Origin: Vicinamibacterales bacterium
Lineage (GTDB): Bacteria > Acidobacteriota > Vicinamibacteria > Vicinamibacterales > UBA2999
Direction: 5' to 3'
Length of the DNA: 64,000 nucleotides
Assembly: GCA_041394705.1 (NCBI GenBank)
Contig: JAWKHS010000028.1
Coordinates: 7,815-71,814, forward strand
The notes beneath the pieces were generated by a model. It had not been told where the DNA came from. It did no database searches and worked only from the letters and a program-made list of their open reading frames with translations. Positions 25,786 to 34,854 of the stretch are shown here, in pieces; positions within the stretch are counted from its first letter, which is position 1, and every line of letters begins with the position of its first letter. Both the position numbers and the translations under genes were made by a program.

Positions 25786-27558
25786 TCACGGGAGCGCGAA
25801 GACCCAGATCGCGCCGCCCTCGGGCACCTCGGGATAGGCGCCGTTGGTGAGCGTGTTGAGACGGCTCTGCATGCCGCGCGAGTCGATGCCCCAGCCGGAC
25901 TGCACCGCGATGTACTGCTTGCCGTCGATTGAGAAAGACGACGGCGGCGAGAGAATGCCGGAGTTCGTCGGGAACTCCCACACGAGCGCGCCCGTCGCGG
26001 CGTCGAACGCGTGGAGCTTGCGGTCGTTCGTGCCGCCCGTGAAGACGAGGCCGCCGCCCGTCGCGAGCATCGAGCCCCAGGTGGGCGAGGTCGGGTACTC
26101 GTGCGTCCACACGCGCTTCCCCGTATCCACGTTCCAGGCCTGCACCTCGCCGATGTGGGTAGCGCCCTCGTAGATGCGCATGCCGCTCGTGGCGCCGATG
26201 AAGCGCTCGCCGGGCTCGTAGTCCACCTCGGTGCCCGTGAGCCAGTCGCACAGGTTCTCGTTGGCCGGGATGTAGATCATGCGGGTCTTGGGGCTGAAGG
26301 CGATCGGCGGCCAGTTCTTGCCGCCCCAATGCGACGGACAGATGTTCTCCACCTTCTTGCCGGTACCGGGCTTGCGCGCCGGGTCCACGTCGGGCCGGCC
26401 CGTCTTCGGATCCAGGCTCCGGAACACCGTCTGCCGCACGTACGGCGTTCCCTCCACGAAGCCGATCGGCCCGGTGGCGCCGCGCTCCAGGAACCACAGG
26501 TAGCCGTCGCGCGCCACGTTCACCAGCCCGCGCACGGTCCGGGCGCCGCGCCGGTAGTCCACGAGAATCGGCGGCGACACCTCGTCCCAGTCCCACGAGT
26601 CGTTGGGGTGGTACTGGAAGTGGCCCTTGATCGCGCCCGTCGCCACGTCCACGGCAATCGTCGACGCCGTGTAGAGGTTGTCGCCCGGCCGCTGGTCGCC
26701 CATCCACGGGCCGCCGTTCCCGGTGCCCCAGTAGGCGAGGCGCGACTCGGGATCGTAGTTGCCGGTCACCCACACCGGCGCGCCGCCCGTCTTCCACTGC
26801 TCGCCCTTCGGCCACGTCTCGCTGCCCGGCTCGCCCGGCGCCGGCACCGTGTAGGTCTTCCACGCCGGCGTCCCCGCCTCGGCGTCGAACGCGGCCACGA
26901 ACCCGCGGATGCCGAACTCGCCGCCGGAGGCGCCGATCATCACCTTGCCCTCGGCGACGAGCGGCGCGAGCGTCATGTAGTAGCCGGACGTGTTGCCGCC
27001 GACATCGGCCGTCCACACTTCCTTGCCGGTGCGGGCGTCGAGCGCCACGAGCACGCCCTCGTTCGCCGGCAGGTACACCTTGTCGCCGTAGAGCGCCACG
27101 CCGCGCGACGTCGGGTGCATCACCACGGCGTCCTCCGGAATCGCACGGCGGTAGCGCCAGAGCACGCGGCCGGTCGCGGCCTCGAGCGCGATCACCTGAT
27201 TGCCGGGCGTCGCGACGAACATGACGCCGCCGTTCACGAGCGCCGGCGCCTCGTGGCCGTTGGTCGCGCCGGTGGACCCGATCCACACGGGCCGCAGCCG
27301 CGCGATGTTGGCGGGCGTGATCTGATCGAGCGGGCTGTAGCCCCACCCGTCGTACGTGCGCCGGATGCTCAGCCAGTCGGCGTCTCCCGGGCGCAGCAGG
27401 CGTTCGGCCGTGACCGCGGGATACGTCCGCAGAATCGCCGGCATCGGAAGCGGCGGGGCCGGCGGAGGCGGCGGCGCGGCCCGCTGGCGGGCGTCGAGCG
27501 TCGCCCACGTGAGGGCGCTCGCCAGGGCGAAGGCGACGAGGAGACGGACCGTGCGCAT
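25786..27558 (-). CDS. PQQ-dependent dehydrogenase (quinoprotein)
   Basis: A 590-residue exported eight-blade propeller of the PQQ alcohol/glucose dehydrogenase group. The signal reads TVRLLVAFALASALTWA. Markers are YSPLDQITPANIARLRPVW (start of blade 1), the GTGNGGPWMGDQRPGDNLYTAS loop and HPNDSWDWDEVSPPIL (cofactor-binding region), ICPSHWGGKNWPPIAFSPKT, and repeated A.DA.TG..VW tryptophan-docking motifs. There is no C-terminal cytochrome c domain, so electrons must go to a separate carrier. Two Rieske genes lie directly upstream in the same orientation. No pqq synthesis gene is in the window. ATG 27558 directly precedes the signal; GTG-like start 27573 is alternative. Confidence 0.87.
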   Translation of the reverse strand: MRTVRLLVAFALASALTWATLDARQRAAPPPPPAPPLPMPAILRTYPAVTAERLLRPGDADWLSIRRTYDGWGYSPLDQITPANIARLRPVWIGSTGATNGHEAPALVNGGVMFVATPGNQVIALEAATGRVLWRYRRAIPEDAVVMHPTSRGVALYGDKVYLPANEGVLVALDARTGKEVWTADVGGNTSGYYMTLAPLVAEGKVMIGASGGEFGIRGFVAAFDAEAGTPAWKTYTVPAPGEPGSETWPKGEQWKTGGAPVWVTGNYDPESRLAYWGTGNGGPWMGDQRPGDNLYTASTIAVDVATGAIKGHFQYHPNDSWDWDEVSPPILVDYRRGARTVRGLVNVARDGYLWFLERGATGPIGFVEGTPYVRQTVFRSLDPKTGRPDVDPARKPGTGKKVENICPSHWGGKNWPPIAFSPKTRMIYIPANENLCDWLTGTEVDYEPGERFIGATSGMRIYEGATHIGEVQAWNVDTGKRVWTHEYPTSPTWGSMLATGGGLVFTGGTNDRKLHAFDAATGALVWEFPTNSGILSPPSSFSIDGKQYIAVQSGWGIDSRGMQSRLNTLTNGAYPEVPEGGAIWVFALP

Positions 27559-27598
27559 GGACGGGACCTCCAAGGACTGTCTGCCACCGGGCGCGGCG

Positions 27599-28207
27599 CT
27601 ATCCCTGCTCGAAACCCGGCCGGGCCGTGAACGGCGCGGCCACGACCAGCCGGCCCGCCTCCACCTTCAGCGGCAGCGCGGGCAGCGGCCGTGGCGCCGG
27701 CCCATCGGTGACCTTCGCGCCGTCGTGCGGATCGAACCGCGTCTGATGGCACTCGCAGTAGAGGCGGCCTTCGTCGGGCAGGTAGTCGCCGACGTCGCAG
27801 CCCGAGTGGGTGCAGATGGCGGAATACGCGATCACGCCGTCGGCCGCGCGAGCGCGGGTCGCGGGCACGAGCGTCGCCGGATCGAGCCGGACGAGCACGA
27901 GGCGGTTCAGCCGCGAACCCCGCTTGACCACCGTGGTGTCCGGCGACCGGGGCCACGCGACCACGGGCGTGCCGTCCTGGGGCACGTCGGCGACGGTCAG
28001 GGGCGGGTCCGACGGGTCGCTGCCGCGGACCAGGAGGTCGCCGGCCGCCGGCCGCGCGCGGCTCGCCTCGTCCTGGCCGCCGGACGCGTCACGGCGCGGC
28101 GTGAGCCAGGCCAGCACCAGCCCCGCCGCCGTGCGCAGCACCGTCCGCCGGCCGGACGCAGGTTCGCCGCATGCCGGCATCCCGGCGTCCTCGCGCATGC
28201 GCGGCAT
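27599..28207 (-). CDS. Rieske 2Fe-2S protein (QcrA-like), copy 1
   Basis: A 202-residue Rieske iron-sulfur protein. The Tat signal is GRRTVLRTAAGLVLAWL. Cluster ligands are CTHSGC (C, H) and CECHQTRFDP (C, H). The fold ends LPALPLKVEAGRLVVAAPF. It resembles the Rieske subunit of cytochrome bc complexes, but there is no cytochrome b or c1 gene beside it. It lies 40 bases upstream of the PQQ dehydrogenase and 51 bases after a paralogue. A role as soluble or membrane-tethered electron acceptor is inferred. Confidence 0.88.
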   Translation of the reverse strand: MPRMREDAGMPACGEPASGRRTVLRTAAGLVLAWLTPRRDASGGQDEASRARPAAGDLLVRGSDPSDPPLTVADVPQDGTPVVAWPRSPDTTVVKRGSRLNRLVLVRLDPATLVPATRARAADGVIAYSAICTHSGCDVGDYLPDEGRLYCECHQTRFDPHDGAKVTDGPAPRPLPALPLKVEAGRLVVAAPFTARPGFEQG

Positions 28208-28258
28208 CGTATCGTATGGGCCGCGCGTCCGCGAGGGAAGGGAAAAGTTGTGGAAACG

Positions 28259-28843
28259 CTAGCGCCCGAACCCGGGCGGCATCGTGAAGCGGCCCGCGAC
28301 CACCAGGCGGCCCGACTCGAGCTTCAGCGGCAGCGCCGGCAGCGCCCGCGGTGCCGGACCGCCAATGGCGGCGCCGGAATCGCGCGGGTCGAAGGTGGAG
28401 CCGTGGCAGCTGCAGAAGAAGGTGCTGTTGTCGCCCAGCGAGTCGTCCACCTCGCACCCGGAATGGGTGCAGATGGCCGAGTAGGCCACGATGTCGTCCA
28501 CGGCGCGCGAGGCCGTCGCCTCCGACAGCGTGGCCGGGTTCAGGCGGGCGACCACCACGCGGTTGAGCGGCGTGCCGTCCTTCGCGGCATCGGCGGTGGG
28601 GCCGATGGGCCAGGCGTGCAGCGCGCGCCCGTCGAACGGGATGTCGTCGGGCGTGAGGGGAATCAGGTTGTCGTCGCCGACGCGGACCAGCAGATCCCCC
28701 GGGGCAATCGTGGGGTCCTGAGCGGCGACGGCGTCACGGATGGGAGTCAGCCACGCAAGGACGAGGCCGGCGGCGCCGGCAAGTACGGCACGCCTGGGGG
28801 GCGCGCCCGTGCCGAGAGGGGGCTGGGGCCGGGAAGTCTTCAT
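28259..28843 (-). CDS. Rieske 2Fe-2S protein (QcrA-like), copy 2
   Basis: A 194-residue paralogue of the next gene, sharing the pattern LVLAWLTP.RDA, GDLLVR, LNR.V.ARL.PATL and IAYSAICTHSGC. Cluster motifs are CTHSGC and CSCHGSTFDP, the latter closer to canonical bc1 Rieske proteins. The Tat signal is PRRAVLAGAAGLVLAWL. The pair probably arose by tandem duplication. It is 61 bases downstream of topA on the same strand, so co-transcription with topA is possible. Confidence 0.88.
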   Translation of the reverse strand: MKTSRPQPPLGTGAPPRRAVLAGAAGLVLAWLTPIRDAVAAQDPTIAPGDLLVRVGDDNLIPLTPDDIPFDGRALHAWPIGPTADAAKDGTPLNRVVVARLNPATLSEATASRAVDDIVAYSAICTHSGCEVDDSLGDNSTFFCSCHGSTFDPRDSGAAIGGPAPRALPALPLKLESGRLVVAGRFTMPPGFGR

Positions 28844-28904
28844 TCGATGATCCTACCCGACTCCACCGCGGGCCCAGGCGCGCAACGCAGGACCGCGACG
28901 GCGC

Positions 28905-31628
28905 CTACGTCTTACGGCTGCGCTTCGCGGCAGGCCGCGGGCTGGCGGTGCGCGCACGCGAGGCGCCTCCCCGCACGGCGGTCCGGCGCTTCTTCCCGGG
29001 AGCCGACGCGGCTCGGGCGTTGAGGAGCTCGACGGCCTGCTCCATCGTGACCGACTCGACCACCGTGCCCTTCGGCAGCGACGCGTTGGTCTCGCCGTCG
29101 CTCACGTAGGGACCGTACCGGCCGTCGAGGATCCGGACGGGCGCCTTCGACGCCGGATGCTCGCCGAGGGCCCGCAGTTCGGCGGGCGCCGCGCGCTGCC
29201 GCCGCTGTCCCTTCGGCTTGGCCAGCAGTTCCTTCGCCCGGTCGAGCGTGATCGTGTAGACGTCGTCGGTCGCCTCGAGCGAGCGGAACTCGGAGCCGTG
29301 CTGCACGTAGGGCCCGAAGCGGCCGCGGTTGGCCAGAATCGCCTCGCCGTCGTCGGCCGTGCCGAGCTGGCGCGGCAGCGACAACAGCCTGAGCGCCTCG
29401 GCCAGCGTCACGCCGTCCTCCGACATGCCCCGCTCGAGCGACGCGCGCTTCGGCTTGGTCTTGACGCCCTTCTCCGGCGTCTCGCCGAGCTGGACGTACG
29501 GCCCGAAGCGGCCGTGCATGACGTAGACGGGAAGGCCCGTGGCCGGGTCGGGACCGAGCGACTTCGGGCCCTCGGCCTTGGCCTTGAGCAGCTTGAGCGC
29601 CTCGTCGATCGTGAGGTCCGCGGGGCTGGTCTCCTCCGGAATCGACGCGCGGGGCGCGTCGTCCGATGTCTCGCCGAGCTGCAGGAACGGGCCGTAGCGA
29701 CCGATGCGGACGCGCACGTGCTGGCCCGACTCGGGATCCACGCCCAGGTCGATGACCGGATAGTCGATCGACTTGTCCTTCCCCTGGACGATCGTCTCGA
29801 GGCCGGTATGGGCGCCGTCGCCCCGGTAGAACGACCGGATGAAGTCCAGCCAGTCCTTCTGGCCGTTCGAGATCTCGTCGAGGATCTCCTCCATCTCCGC
29901 CGTGAACCCGATGTCCACGTAGTCGGCGAAGTGCTCGCGCAGCAGTCGCGTCACCGCAAAGGCGGTGAAGCTCGGCACCAGGGCCTTGCCCTGGCGCGTG
30001 ACATAGCCGCGGCGCTGGATCGTGGCCACCGTCGGCGCGTAGGTGGACGGCCGGCCGATGCCCTCCTCCTCGAGGCGCTTCACGAGCGACGCCTCGGTGT
30101 AGCGCGCGGGCGGCGACGTCTCGTGCCCCTTGGCCTCGAGGCGCTTGAGGATCAGGTCCTTGTCGAGCCGGTCGGGCGCGTGCACCTCGTCGCCGACCTT
30201 CAGCTTGGGCAAGAGCGTCTCCTGCTCGCCGAGTTCGGCGGAGGGATCGTCGCTCCCTTCGACGTAGGCCCGCAGGAAGCCCGGGAACTCGATGGCCTTG
30301 CCGCTCGCCGAGAAGGTGCCCACCGTGCCGTCGGGCGTCCGGCCCGTGATCTCGACCGAGGTCCGCAGCAATTGCGCGTCGGCCATCTGCGAGGCGACGG
30401 CCCGCTTCCAGATGAGCTCGTAGAGCCTCAATTCGTCGGCTTCCAGGATCCGCTCCAGGGACTGCGGCGTGCGGCGGAAGTCCGTCGGCCGGATCGCCTC
30501 GTGCGCTTCCTGGGCGTTGCGCACCTTCGTCTGGTACTGCCGCGGCCCCCGGTAGTAGGCGTCGCCGTACATCTCGCGCACCGCGCGGCCGGCCTCGCCG
30601 AGCGCTTTCTCGGACAGGGTGGTGGAGTCGGTGCGGTGGTAGGAGATGAGGCCTTCCAGGTCGCCGCCGCCGATCTCCACGCCCTGGAAGAGGCGCTGGG
30701 CGACGCTCATCGTGCGATCCGACGAGTAGCCCAGCTTGCGGTTGGCCTCCTGCTGCAGCGTGGAGGTGGTGAAGGGTGCCGAAGGACGCTGCGTGGCCGG
30801 CTTCTCTTCCACGCCCGTGACCGTCCACGGCATGCCGCGCTTCAAGCCGTCGGCCAGGCCGCGCGCCGCGGGTTCGTCCAGTCGCTGCACGGTCCCGGAG
30901 GTCAGGCGTCCGGCCGCGTCGAAGTCCTTGCCGGTGGCGACGCGCTTCTCGTCCACCCGGACCAGCGTGGCCGGGAACTCCGTGCCGCCGTGCGCCAGCG
31001 TCGCGTCCAGATCCCAGTACGCGGCCTTGACGAAGGCGAGCCGCTCTTCCTCGCGCTCCACGATGAGGCGCACGGCGACGCTTTGCACCCGGCCGGCGGA
31101 GAGCCCCGTCTGCACCTTCTTCCAGAGCACGGGCGAGAGCGTGTAGCCGTAGAGGCGGTCGAGGATGCGGCGGCTCTCCTGCGCGCGGACGAGGTTCTCG
31201 TCCACGTCCTCGTGGGCGTGGTCGAGGGCCTCGCGAATGGCTTCCTCGGTGATCTCATGGAAGACGATGCGCCGCGTGTGCACCTTCGGCTTGAGAAGCT
31301 GCTTCAGGTGCCAGCTGATCGACTCGCCCTCACGGTCGGGGTCGGTGGCGAGGATCACCTCCGAGGCATCCTTGACGGCGGCCCGGAGCGCCTGGACGTG
31401 CTTCCGCTTGTCCGCCGGCACCACGTAGTGGGGGGTGAAGTCGCCGTCGGTGTCCACGCCCATCCGCCCCCAGGGCTTGCCCTTGATGGCCTCCGGGACC
31501 TCGCTGGCCGACTCGGGCAGGTCTCGGATGTGCCCGTAGCTCGCCTCGATGCGGTAGTCCTTGCCCAGGAACCTGGAGAGGGTCCGGGCTTTGGCGGGCG
31601 ACTCGACGATGACCAGCGGCTTCGGCAT
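28905..31628 (-). CDS. topA: DNA topoisomerase I
   Basis: A 907-residue type IA topoisomerase that removes negative supercoils. The Toprim domain has LVIVESPAKARTLSRFLG and LATDPDREGE. The catalytic tyrosine is in ISYHRTDSTTLS (about residue 330). The C-terminus carries several zinc-free repeats (GRYGPFLQLGE, GRFGPYVQLGE, GRFGPYVQHG, GRYGPYVSDGE) instead of Cys4 zinc fingers. It ends in a Lys/Arg-rich tail. It follows dprA closely on the same strand. Confidence 0.95.
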   Translation of the reverse strand: MPKPLVIVESPAKARTLSRFLGKDYRIEASYGHIRDLPESASEVPEAIKGKPWGRMGVDTDGDFTPHYVVPADKRKHVQALRAAVKDASEVILATDPDREGESISWHLKQLLKPKVHTRRIVFHEITEEAIREALDHAHEDVDENLVRAQESRRILDRLYGYTLSPVLWKKVQTGLSAGRVQSVAVRLIVEREEERLAFVKAAYWDLDATLAHGGTEFPATLVRVDEKRVATGKDFDAAGRLTSGTVQRLDEPAARGLADGLKRGMPWTVTGVEEKPATQRPSAPFTTSTLQQEANRKLGYSSDRTMSVAQRLFQGVEIGGGDLEGLISYHRTDSTTLSEKALGEAGRAVREMYGDAYYRGPRQYQTKVRNAQEAHEAIRPTDFRRTPQSLERILEADELRLYELIWKRAVASQMADAQLLRTSVEITGRTPDGTVGTFSASGKAIEFPGFLRAYVEGSDDPSAELGEQETLLPKLKVGDEVHAPDRLDKDLILKRLEAKGHETSPPARYTEASLVKRLEEEGIGRPSTYAPTVATIQRRGYVTRQGKALVPSFTAFAVTRLLREHFADYVDIGFTAEMEEILDEISNGQKDWLDFIRSFYRGDGAHTGLETIVQGKDKSIDYPVIDLGVDPESGQHVRVRIGRYGPFLQLGETSDDAPRASIPEETSPADLTIDEALKLLKAKAEGPKSLGPDPATGLPVYVMHGRFGPYVQLGETPEKGVKTKPKRASLERGMSEDGVTLAEALRLLSLPRQLGTADDGEAILANRGRFGPYVQHGSEFRSLEATDDVYTITLDRAKELLAKPKGQRRQRAAPAELRALGEHPASKAPVRILDGRYGPYVSDGETNASLPKGTVVESVTMEQAVELLNARAASAPGKKRRTAVRGGASRARTASPRPAAKRSRKT

Positions 31629-31652
31629 GTGACGGAGCGAACCTCGAACCGC

Positions 31653-32774
31653 CTACCTTAGCACGCGGGTCCGCGTTCCCCGGAAACGCCCCCCTCCAAC
31701 CCGTTGGATTTTGCCGTCCACTTCCAGGGCCGCCAGTCGGGCGTTCACCCGCGCAATGGTCCACCCCGTGGCCACCGCGACCTCGTCCGCCGAGAAGTCC
31801 TCGACCGTGGCGTCCAGACCCAGTTCGCGGGCGATATCGGCGTCGAGCGGCGGGCGTCCCCGGCGCGGCGGCTCCGGCTGGGCCTTCCAGCCGAGCTCGA
31901 CCAGGACGTCGTCCGGGCCCTCCACGAGGGTGGCCCCATCCCTGAGGAGGGCGTGGCCGCCCCGGTGGCGTCCGGGCGCGACGGGTCCGGGCACCGCCAT
32001 CACGTGCCGGCCCTGCTCGGCCGCGGCCATCGCCGTGATGAGCGAACCGCTCTTCTCGGACGCCTCCACGACGACCACCGCGGCCGACACACCGCTGATG
32101 ATCCGGTTCCGCAACGGGAAGTGGAACGGCAGCGGCGGCGTGCCCGGCGGCAGCTCGCTGACGACGGCGCCCTGCCCGGCCAGCGCCCGGGCCAGCCCCC
32201 CGTGCTCGGGGGGATACAGCCGGTCGAGGCTCGACCCGAGCACGCCGACGCTCACGCCGCCGGCGTCGAGCGTGGCCTGGTGCGCAGCGCTGTCGATTCC
32301 GCGGGCCAGGCCGCTCACGACGACCACACCCGCCCGCGCCAGGCCGGCGCCCAGTTCGGCGGCCAGCGTCCGGCCGGCGGGTGTGGCGGCCCTGGCGCCG
32401 ACGACGGCCACGACGCGCGGCCATGCCAGGGCTTCGGGCTGTCCGTGGAGCCACAGCACGGACGGAGGGTCGGGAATCTGTCGGAGCGGCTCGGGGTAGG
32501 CGTCGTCGGCCAGGCCGATGGCCCGCTGTCCGAGGCGCGCGCCCTCGGCGAGCACGCGCGCCGCGCGGTCGGACAGCACCCGGGACTCCTCGTCGGGATC
32601 GGGGTCGCCGCCAGCGCGGCAGGCCCATCGGACCACGGGCTCCCCGGGCTCGCGAGGCGGCAGGTCGTCGACGTCGGGGATGGGCCGGCCCAGCCAGGTA
32701 CGAACGAGGGCGGCGAGGAGTCGGCGCCTCGGGGCACCGAACAGCGCCAGGGCGACAGCATCGGACACGGTCAT
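31653..32774 (-). CDS. dprA: DNA-processing protein DprA/Smf
   Basis: DprA loads RecA on incoming single-stranded DNA in natural transformation. The 373-residue protein has an N-terminal SAM-like part and the Rossmann core: VAVVGARAATPAGR, GVVVVSGLARGIDSAAHQATL, VGVLGSSLDRLYPPEH and VVEASEKSGSLITAMAAAEQGRHVMAVPG. The C-terminal winged helix (ADEVAVATGWTIARVNARLAALEVDG.I) is present. ATG 32774 was chosen over 32861 because homology begins there. Together with comF and pilT in this window it suggests competence. Confidence 0.93.
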   Translation of the reverse strand: MTVSDAVALALFGAPRRRLLAALVRTWLGRPIPDVDDLPPREPGEPVVRWACRAGGDPDPDEESRVLSDRAARVLAEGARLGQRAIGLADDAYPEPLRQIPDPPSVLWLHGQPEALAWPRVVAVVGARAATPAGRTLAAELGAGLARAGVVVVSGLARGIDSAAHQATLDAGGVSVGVLGSSLDRLYPPEHGGLARALAGQGAVVSELPPGTPPLPFHFPLRNRIISGVSAAVVVVEASEKSGSLITAMAAAEQGRHVMAVPGPVAPGRHRGGHALLRDGATLVEGPDDVLVELGWKAQPEPPRRGRPPLDADIARELGLDATVEDFSADEVAVATGWTIARVNARLAALEVDGKIQRVGGGRFRGTRTRVLR

Positions 32775-32896
32775 GGCAGCCTCCACGACGAGCCGGCGGG
32801 GCTCGTGCGCTGGGCGTGGCGACCGTGGACCTCGGCGCCCCGTCTTATCGGAAGGAGCCACCGCGTGCAGCAGGCGAAAAGGCCGGCCGTTCTGGC

Positions 32897-32925
32897 TTGC
32901 CGGGGCCTGTGACCGGGACTATAGT
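32897..32925 (+). promoter_or_regulatory. Sigma-70-like promoter of the TPR gene
   Basis: TTGCCG (32897-32902) and TATAGT (32920-32925) are separated by exactly 17 bases. The ATG at 32939 is 13 bases after the -10, so the 5' leader would be about six bases. This is among the best promoter matches in the window. Confidence 0.55.
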
Positions 32926-32938
32926 GACTTCACGGCCC

Positions 32939-33292
32939 ATGATTCGCCTTCTGGTCGTCGTCATTCTGTCGTCGGCGTGCCTTGCAGCGCCCGCCTACGC
33001 CGACGCGCGGGGTGACGCCCGTCAACAGGTGGAGTTCGGCATCACGGTGGCCCAGCGGGGCCTGTGGCGGGAAGCGATCTACCGGTGGCGCCGCGCCACC
33101 GAGATCGATCCCACCTACGCCCAGGCGTTCAACGACCTGGCCATCGCCTACGAGCACGAGGGCGACCTCGACAAGGCCCGCGAGGCCTACGAGAAAGCCA
33201 TGCGGCTCGAGCCGAACAACCCGCTCATCAAACAGAACTACGAGCTGTTCAAGGAAATCAATGATCGCGCCGGGCGCAAGGACGGTCGTTAG
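32939..33292 (+). CDS. Small exported TPR protein
   Basis: A 117-residue protein with a signal peptide (IRLLVVVILSSACLAAPAYA). Two TPR units follow: AQRGLWREAIYRWRRATEIDPTYAQAFNDLAIAYEHEGD and KAREAYEKAMRLEPNNPLIKQNY. It ends in a charged tail. The stop lies 31 bases inside the next gene, a lipoprotein, so the two are coupled and probably act together in the periplasm. Exact function unknown. Confidence 0.8.
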   Translation: MIRLLVVVILSSACLAAPAYADARGDARQQVEFGITVAQRGLWREAIYRWRRATEIDPTYAQAFNDLAIAYEHEGDLDKAREAYEKAMRLEPNNPLIKQNYELFKEINDRAGRKDGR

Positions 33293-34049
33293 CCTCGTCG
33301 CCGTGGCCGCCTTGAGCGGCTGCTCGACGGGGTATCTGGAAATTCCGATCGAGACGCCCATCCAGCCCAAGCTGGACGTGCGTCCGTTCACCCGCGTGTT
33401 CGTCGCGGGTTTCCTCACCGCGGGCAGCGACGACGTGGACGGCAATCTCGAAACCGTCCGCCTGCTCCGGAGCCAGCTCCGCAACAAGGGCACGTTGCGC
33501 GTCATCGACGCCGACGCCCTGCCCCTCGCCGAGATGGTCGAACCCGCGTCCGATCCGGCCAATACCGGCGCCGCGGGGTCGCCGCCGCCGCAGCCCCAGA
33601 CGGCCACGCCCGAGACGATCACCGACGAGGTCGCGTTCGCCGGCGCCGACAAGGTGTTCTCGGACACGGAGTACTGGAAGAAAGTCGGCCAGGATCTCCA
33701 GCAGCCGCTCATCGTCACGGGCACGGTGTCCTTCCGTCCCCAGCAGCGCGCGGGCTTCGTGCAGCGCGAGCGCGAGACGTTCGACCCGCTCGGCCGCCGC
33801 GTCGTGGCGCCGACGCGCGAATACATGGAGCGCAAGGGCTTCGTGCTGCGTCCGAACTTCATCTTCATCGACGGCCGCACCGGCGAGAAACTCCACAGCG
33901 AGACCTTCCGCGAGGAAGTGCTGTACAACGCGAACCAGACGACCCCTGCCCTGTCGTCGTTCTTCGAGTTGATGGACCGCCTGCTGCCGACCTTCCTGAA
34001 CACGCTCAGCCCGCAGAAGGTCCGGGGCAGCCGGACGCTGCTGAAGTAG
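33261..34049 (+). CDS. Lipoprotein of unknown function
   Basis: A 262-residue lipoprotein: VVSLVAVAALSGCSTG is a lipobox (LSGC), giving a cysteine about residue 20. The mature part has VFVAGFLTAGSDDVDGNLETVRLLRSQLR and PLIVTGTVSFR, suggesting a beta/alpha fold resembling CsgG/curli-type or TolB-N-like periplasmic domains, but no firm family is recognised. It overlaps the TPR gene by 31 bases in another frame. Both precede the ribosomal-protein cluster. Confidence 0.7.
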   Translation: MIAPGARTVVSLVAVAALSGCSTGYLEIPIETPIQPKLDVRPFTRVFVAGFLTAGSDDVDGNLETVRLLRSQLRNKGTLRVIDADALPLAEMVEPASDPANTGAAGSPPPQPQTATPETITDEVAFAGADKVFSDTEYWKKVGQDLQQPLIVTGTVSFRPQQRAGFVQRERETFDPLGRRVVAPTREYMERKGFVLRPNFIFIDGRTGEKLHSETFREEVLYNANQTTPALSSFFELMDRLLPTFLNTLSPQKVRGSRTLLK

Positions 34050-34202
34050 CGCCGGGGGTCGGGCTCCGGGCCGAGACCCTAGCCCCGGGACCCGTTCTTC
34101 TGGTAGCCTTAATGGTTCTTGCCCGGCTGAGGTTCCTGACCACGTGGTGTGGTCACGGTAGGGACATGCCGGTTGCACGGTTTTTCCTCACGGAGACGTC
34201 CC
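34050..34202 (+). promoter_or_regulatory. rplU leader region
   Basis: 153 bases between the lipoprotein and rplU. GGTCGGGC..GCCGAGACC (about 34056-34078) can form a hairpin that may end the upstream transcript. TAGCCT preceded by TGG (34101-34109) is a possible extended -10. Further on, GACCAC and GTGGTC (about 34138-34154) make a 6-bp stem with a 5-base loop in the predicted leader. L21 leaders are often regulated in bacteria; regulation here is inferred from position and hairpins only. Confidence 0.35.
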
Positions 34203-34514
34203 GTGTTTGCAGTGATTGCGGCCCAGGGCCATCAGTATCGCGTCGAGCCTGGCTTCGAGATCGAGCTCGACGGCACCGGCGAGAAGGACCAGTCGGTCAC
34301 CTTCGACCAGGTTCTCGTCGTCGGCACCGATGGCGGTGAGGTGAAGGTGGGAGCGCCCACGGTGGACGGCGCGAAGGTGATGGGCGTGGTCGTCGAGCCC
34401 CACCGCGGTCCGAAGGTGCGCGTCTTCAAGAAGAAGCGGCGCAAGCAGTACCGCCGCACGGCCGGTCACCGCAGCGAGTTGACGCGCGTGCGGATCACCG
34501 AGATCGTCGCCTGA
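34203..34514 (+). CDS. rplU: 50S ribosomal protein L21
   Basis: A 103-residue L21. VFAVIAAQGHQYRVEPG is the family start. The conserved middle VDGAKVMGVVVEPHRGPKVRVFKKKRRKQYRRTAGHR carries the rRNA-binding basic loop. GTG 34203 is preferred over the upstream in-frame start because L21 begins with F-A-V-I. It is followed by rpmA after 18 bases, the universal order. Confidence 0.95.
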   Translation: MFAVIAAQGHQYRVEPGFEIELDGTGEKDQSVTFDQVLVVGTDGGEVKVGAPTVDGAKVMGVVVEPHRGPKVRVFKKKRRKQYRRTAGHRSELTRVRITEIVA

Positions 34515-34532
34515 GAGGGCCCCGAGGACGTC

Positions 34533-34793
34533 ATGGCACACAAAAAGGGACAGGGCAGCTCACGCAACGGTCGCGACAGCCACTCGCAGCGGCTGGGCGT
34601 CAAGCGGTTCGACGGCAATGTCGTCACGGGCGGATCGATCCTCGTGCGGCAGCGCGGCACCAAGTTCCGGCCCGGCATCAACGTGGGCATCGGCAAGGAC
34701 GACACGCTCTTCGCCAAGATTCCGGGCACGGTGAAGTTCGAGGATCACGGCGCCCGCGGCCGCTTCATCAGCATCCTGCCGCTCGCGGAGTAG
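34533..34793 (+). CDS. rpmA: 50S ribosomal protein L27
   Basis: An 86-residue L27: MAHKKGQGSSRNGRDSHSQR and RQRGTKFRPGINVGIGKDDTLFA are diagnostic. The N-terminus starts directly with AHKKG, so no Firmicutes-type N-terminal cleavage extension is present. It lies between rplU and obgE. Confidence 0.96.
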   Translation: MAHKKGQGSSRNGRDSHSQRLGVKRFDGNVVTGGSILVRQRGTKFRPGINVGIGKDDTLFAKIPGTVKFEDHGARGRFISILPLAE

Positions 34794-34817
34794 CCCCCGC
34801 GGAGCGCCCGTCGCAGG

Positions 34818-34835
34818 TGGCGGTCCGAACCGCCA
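34818..34835 (+). terminator. Short hairpin after rpmA
   Basis: TGGCGGT (34818-34824) and ACCGCCA (34829-34835) form a perfect 7-bp stem with a CCGA loop, 25 bases after rpmA. There is no T-run, so it may be an attenuator or RNA-processing site between the ribosomal genes and obgE. Confidence 0.35.
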
Positions 34836-34854
34836 GCTCCTCCCTTCGGAGATC

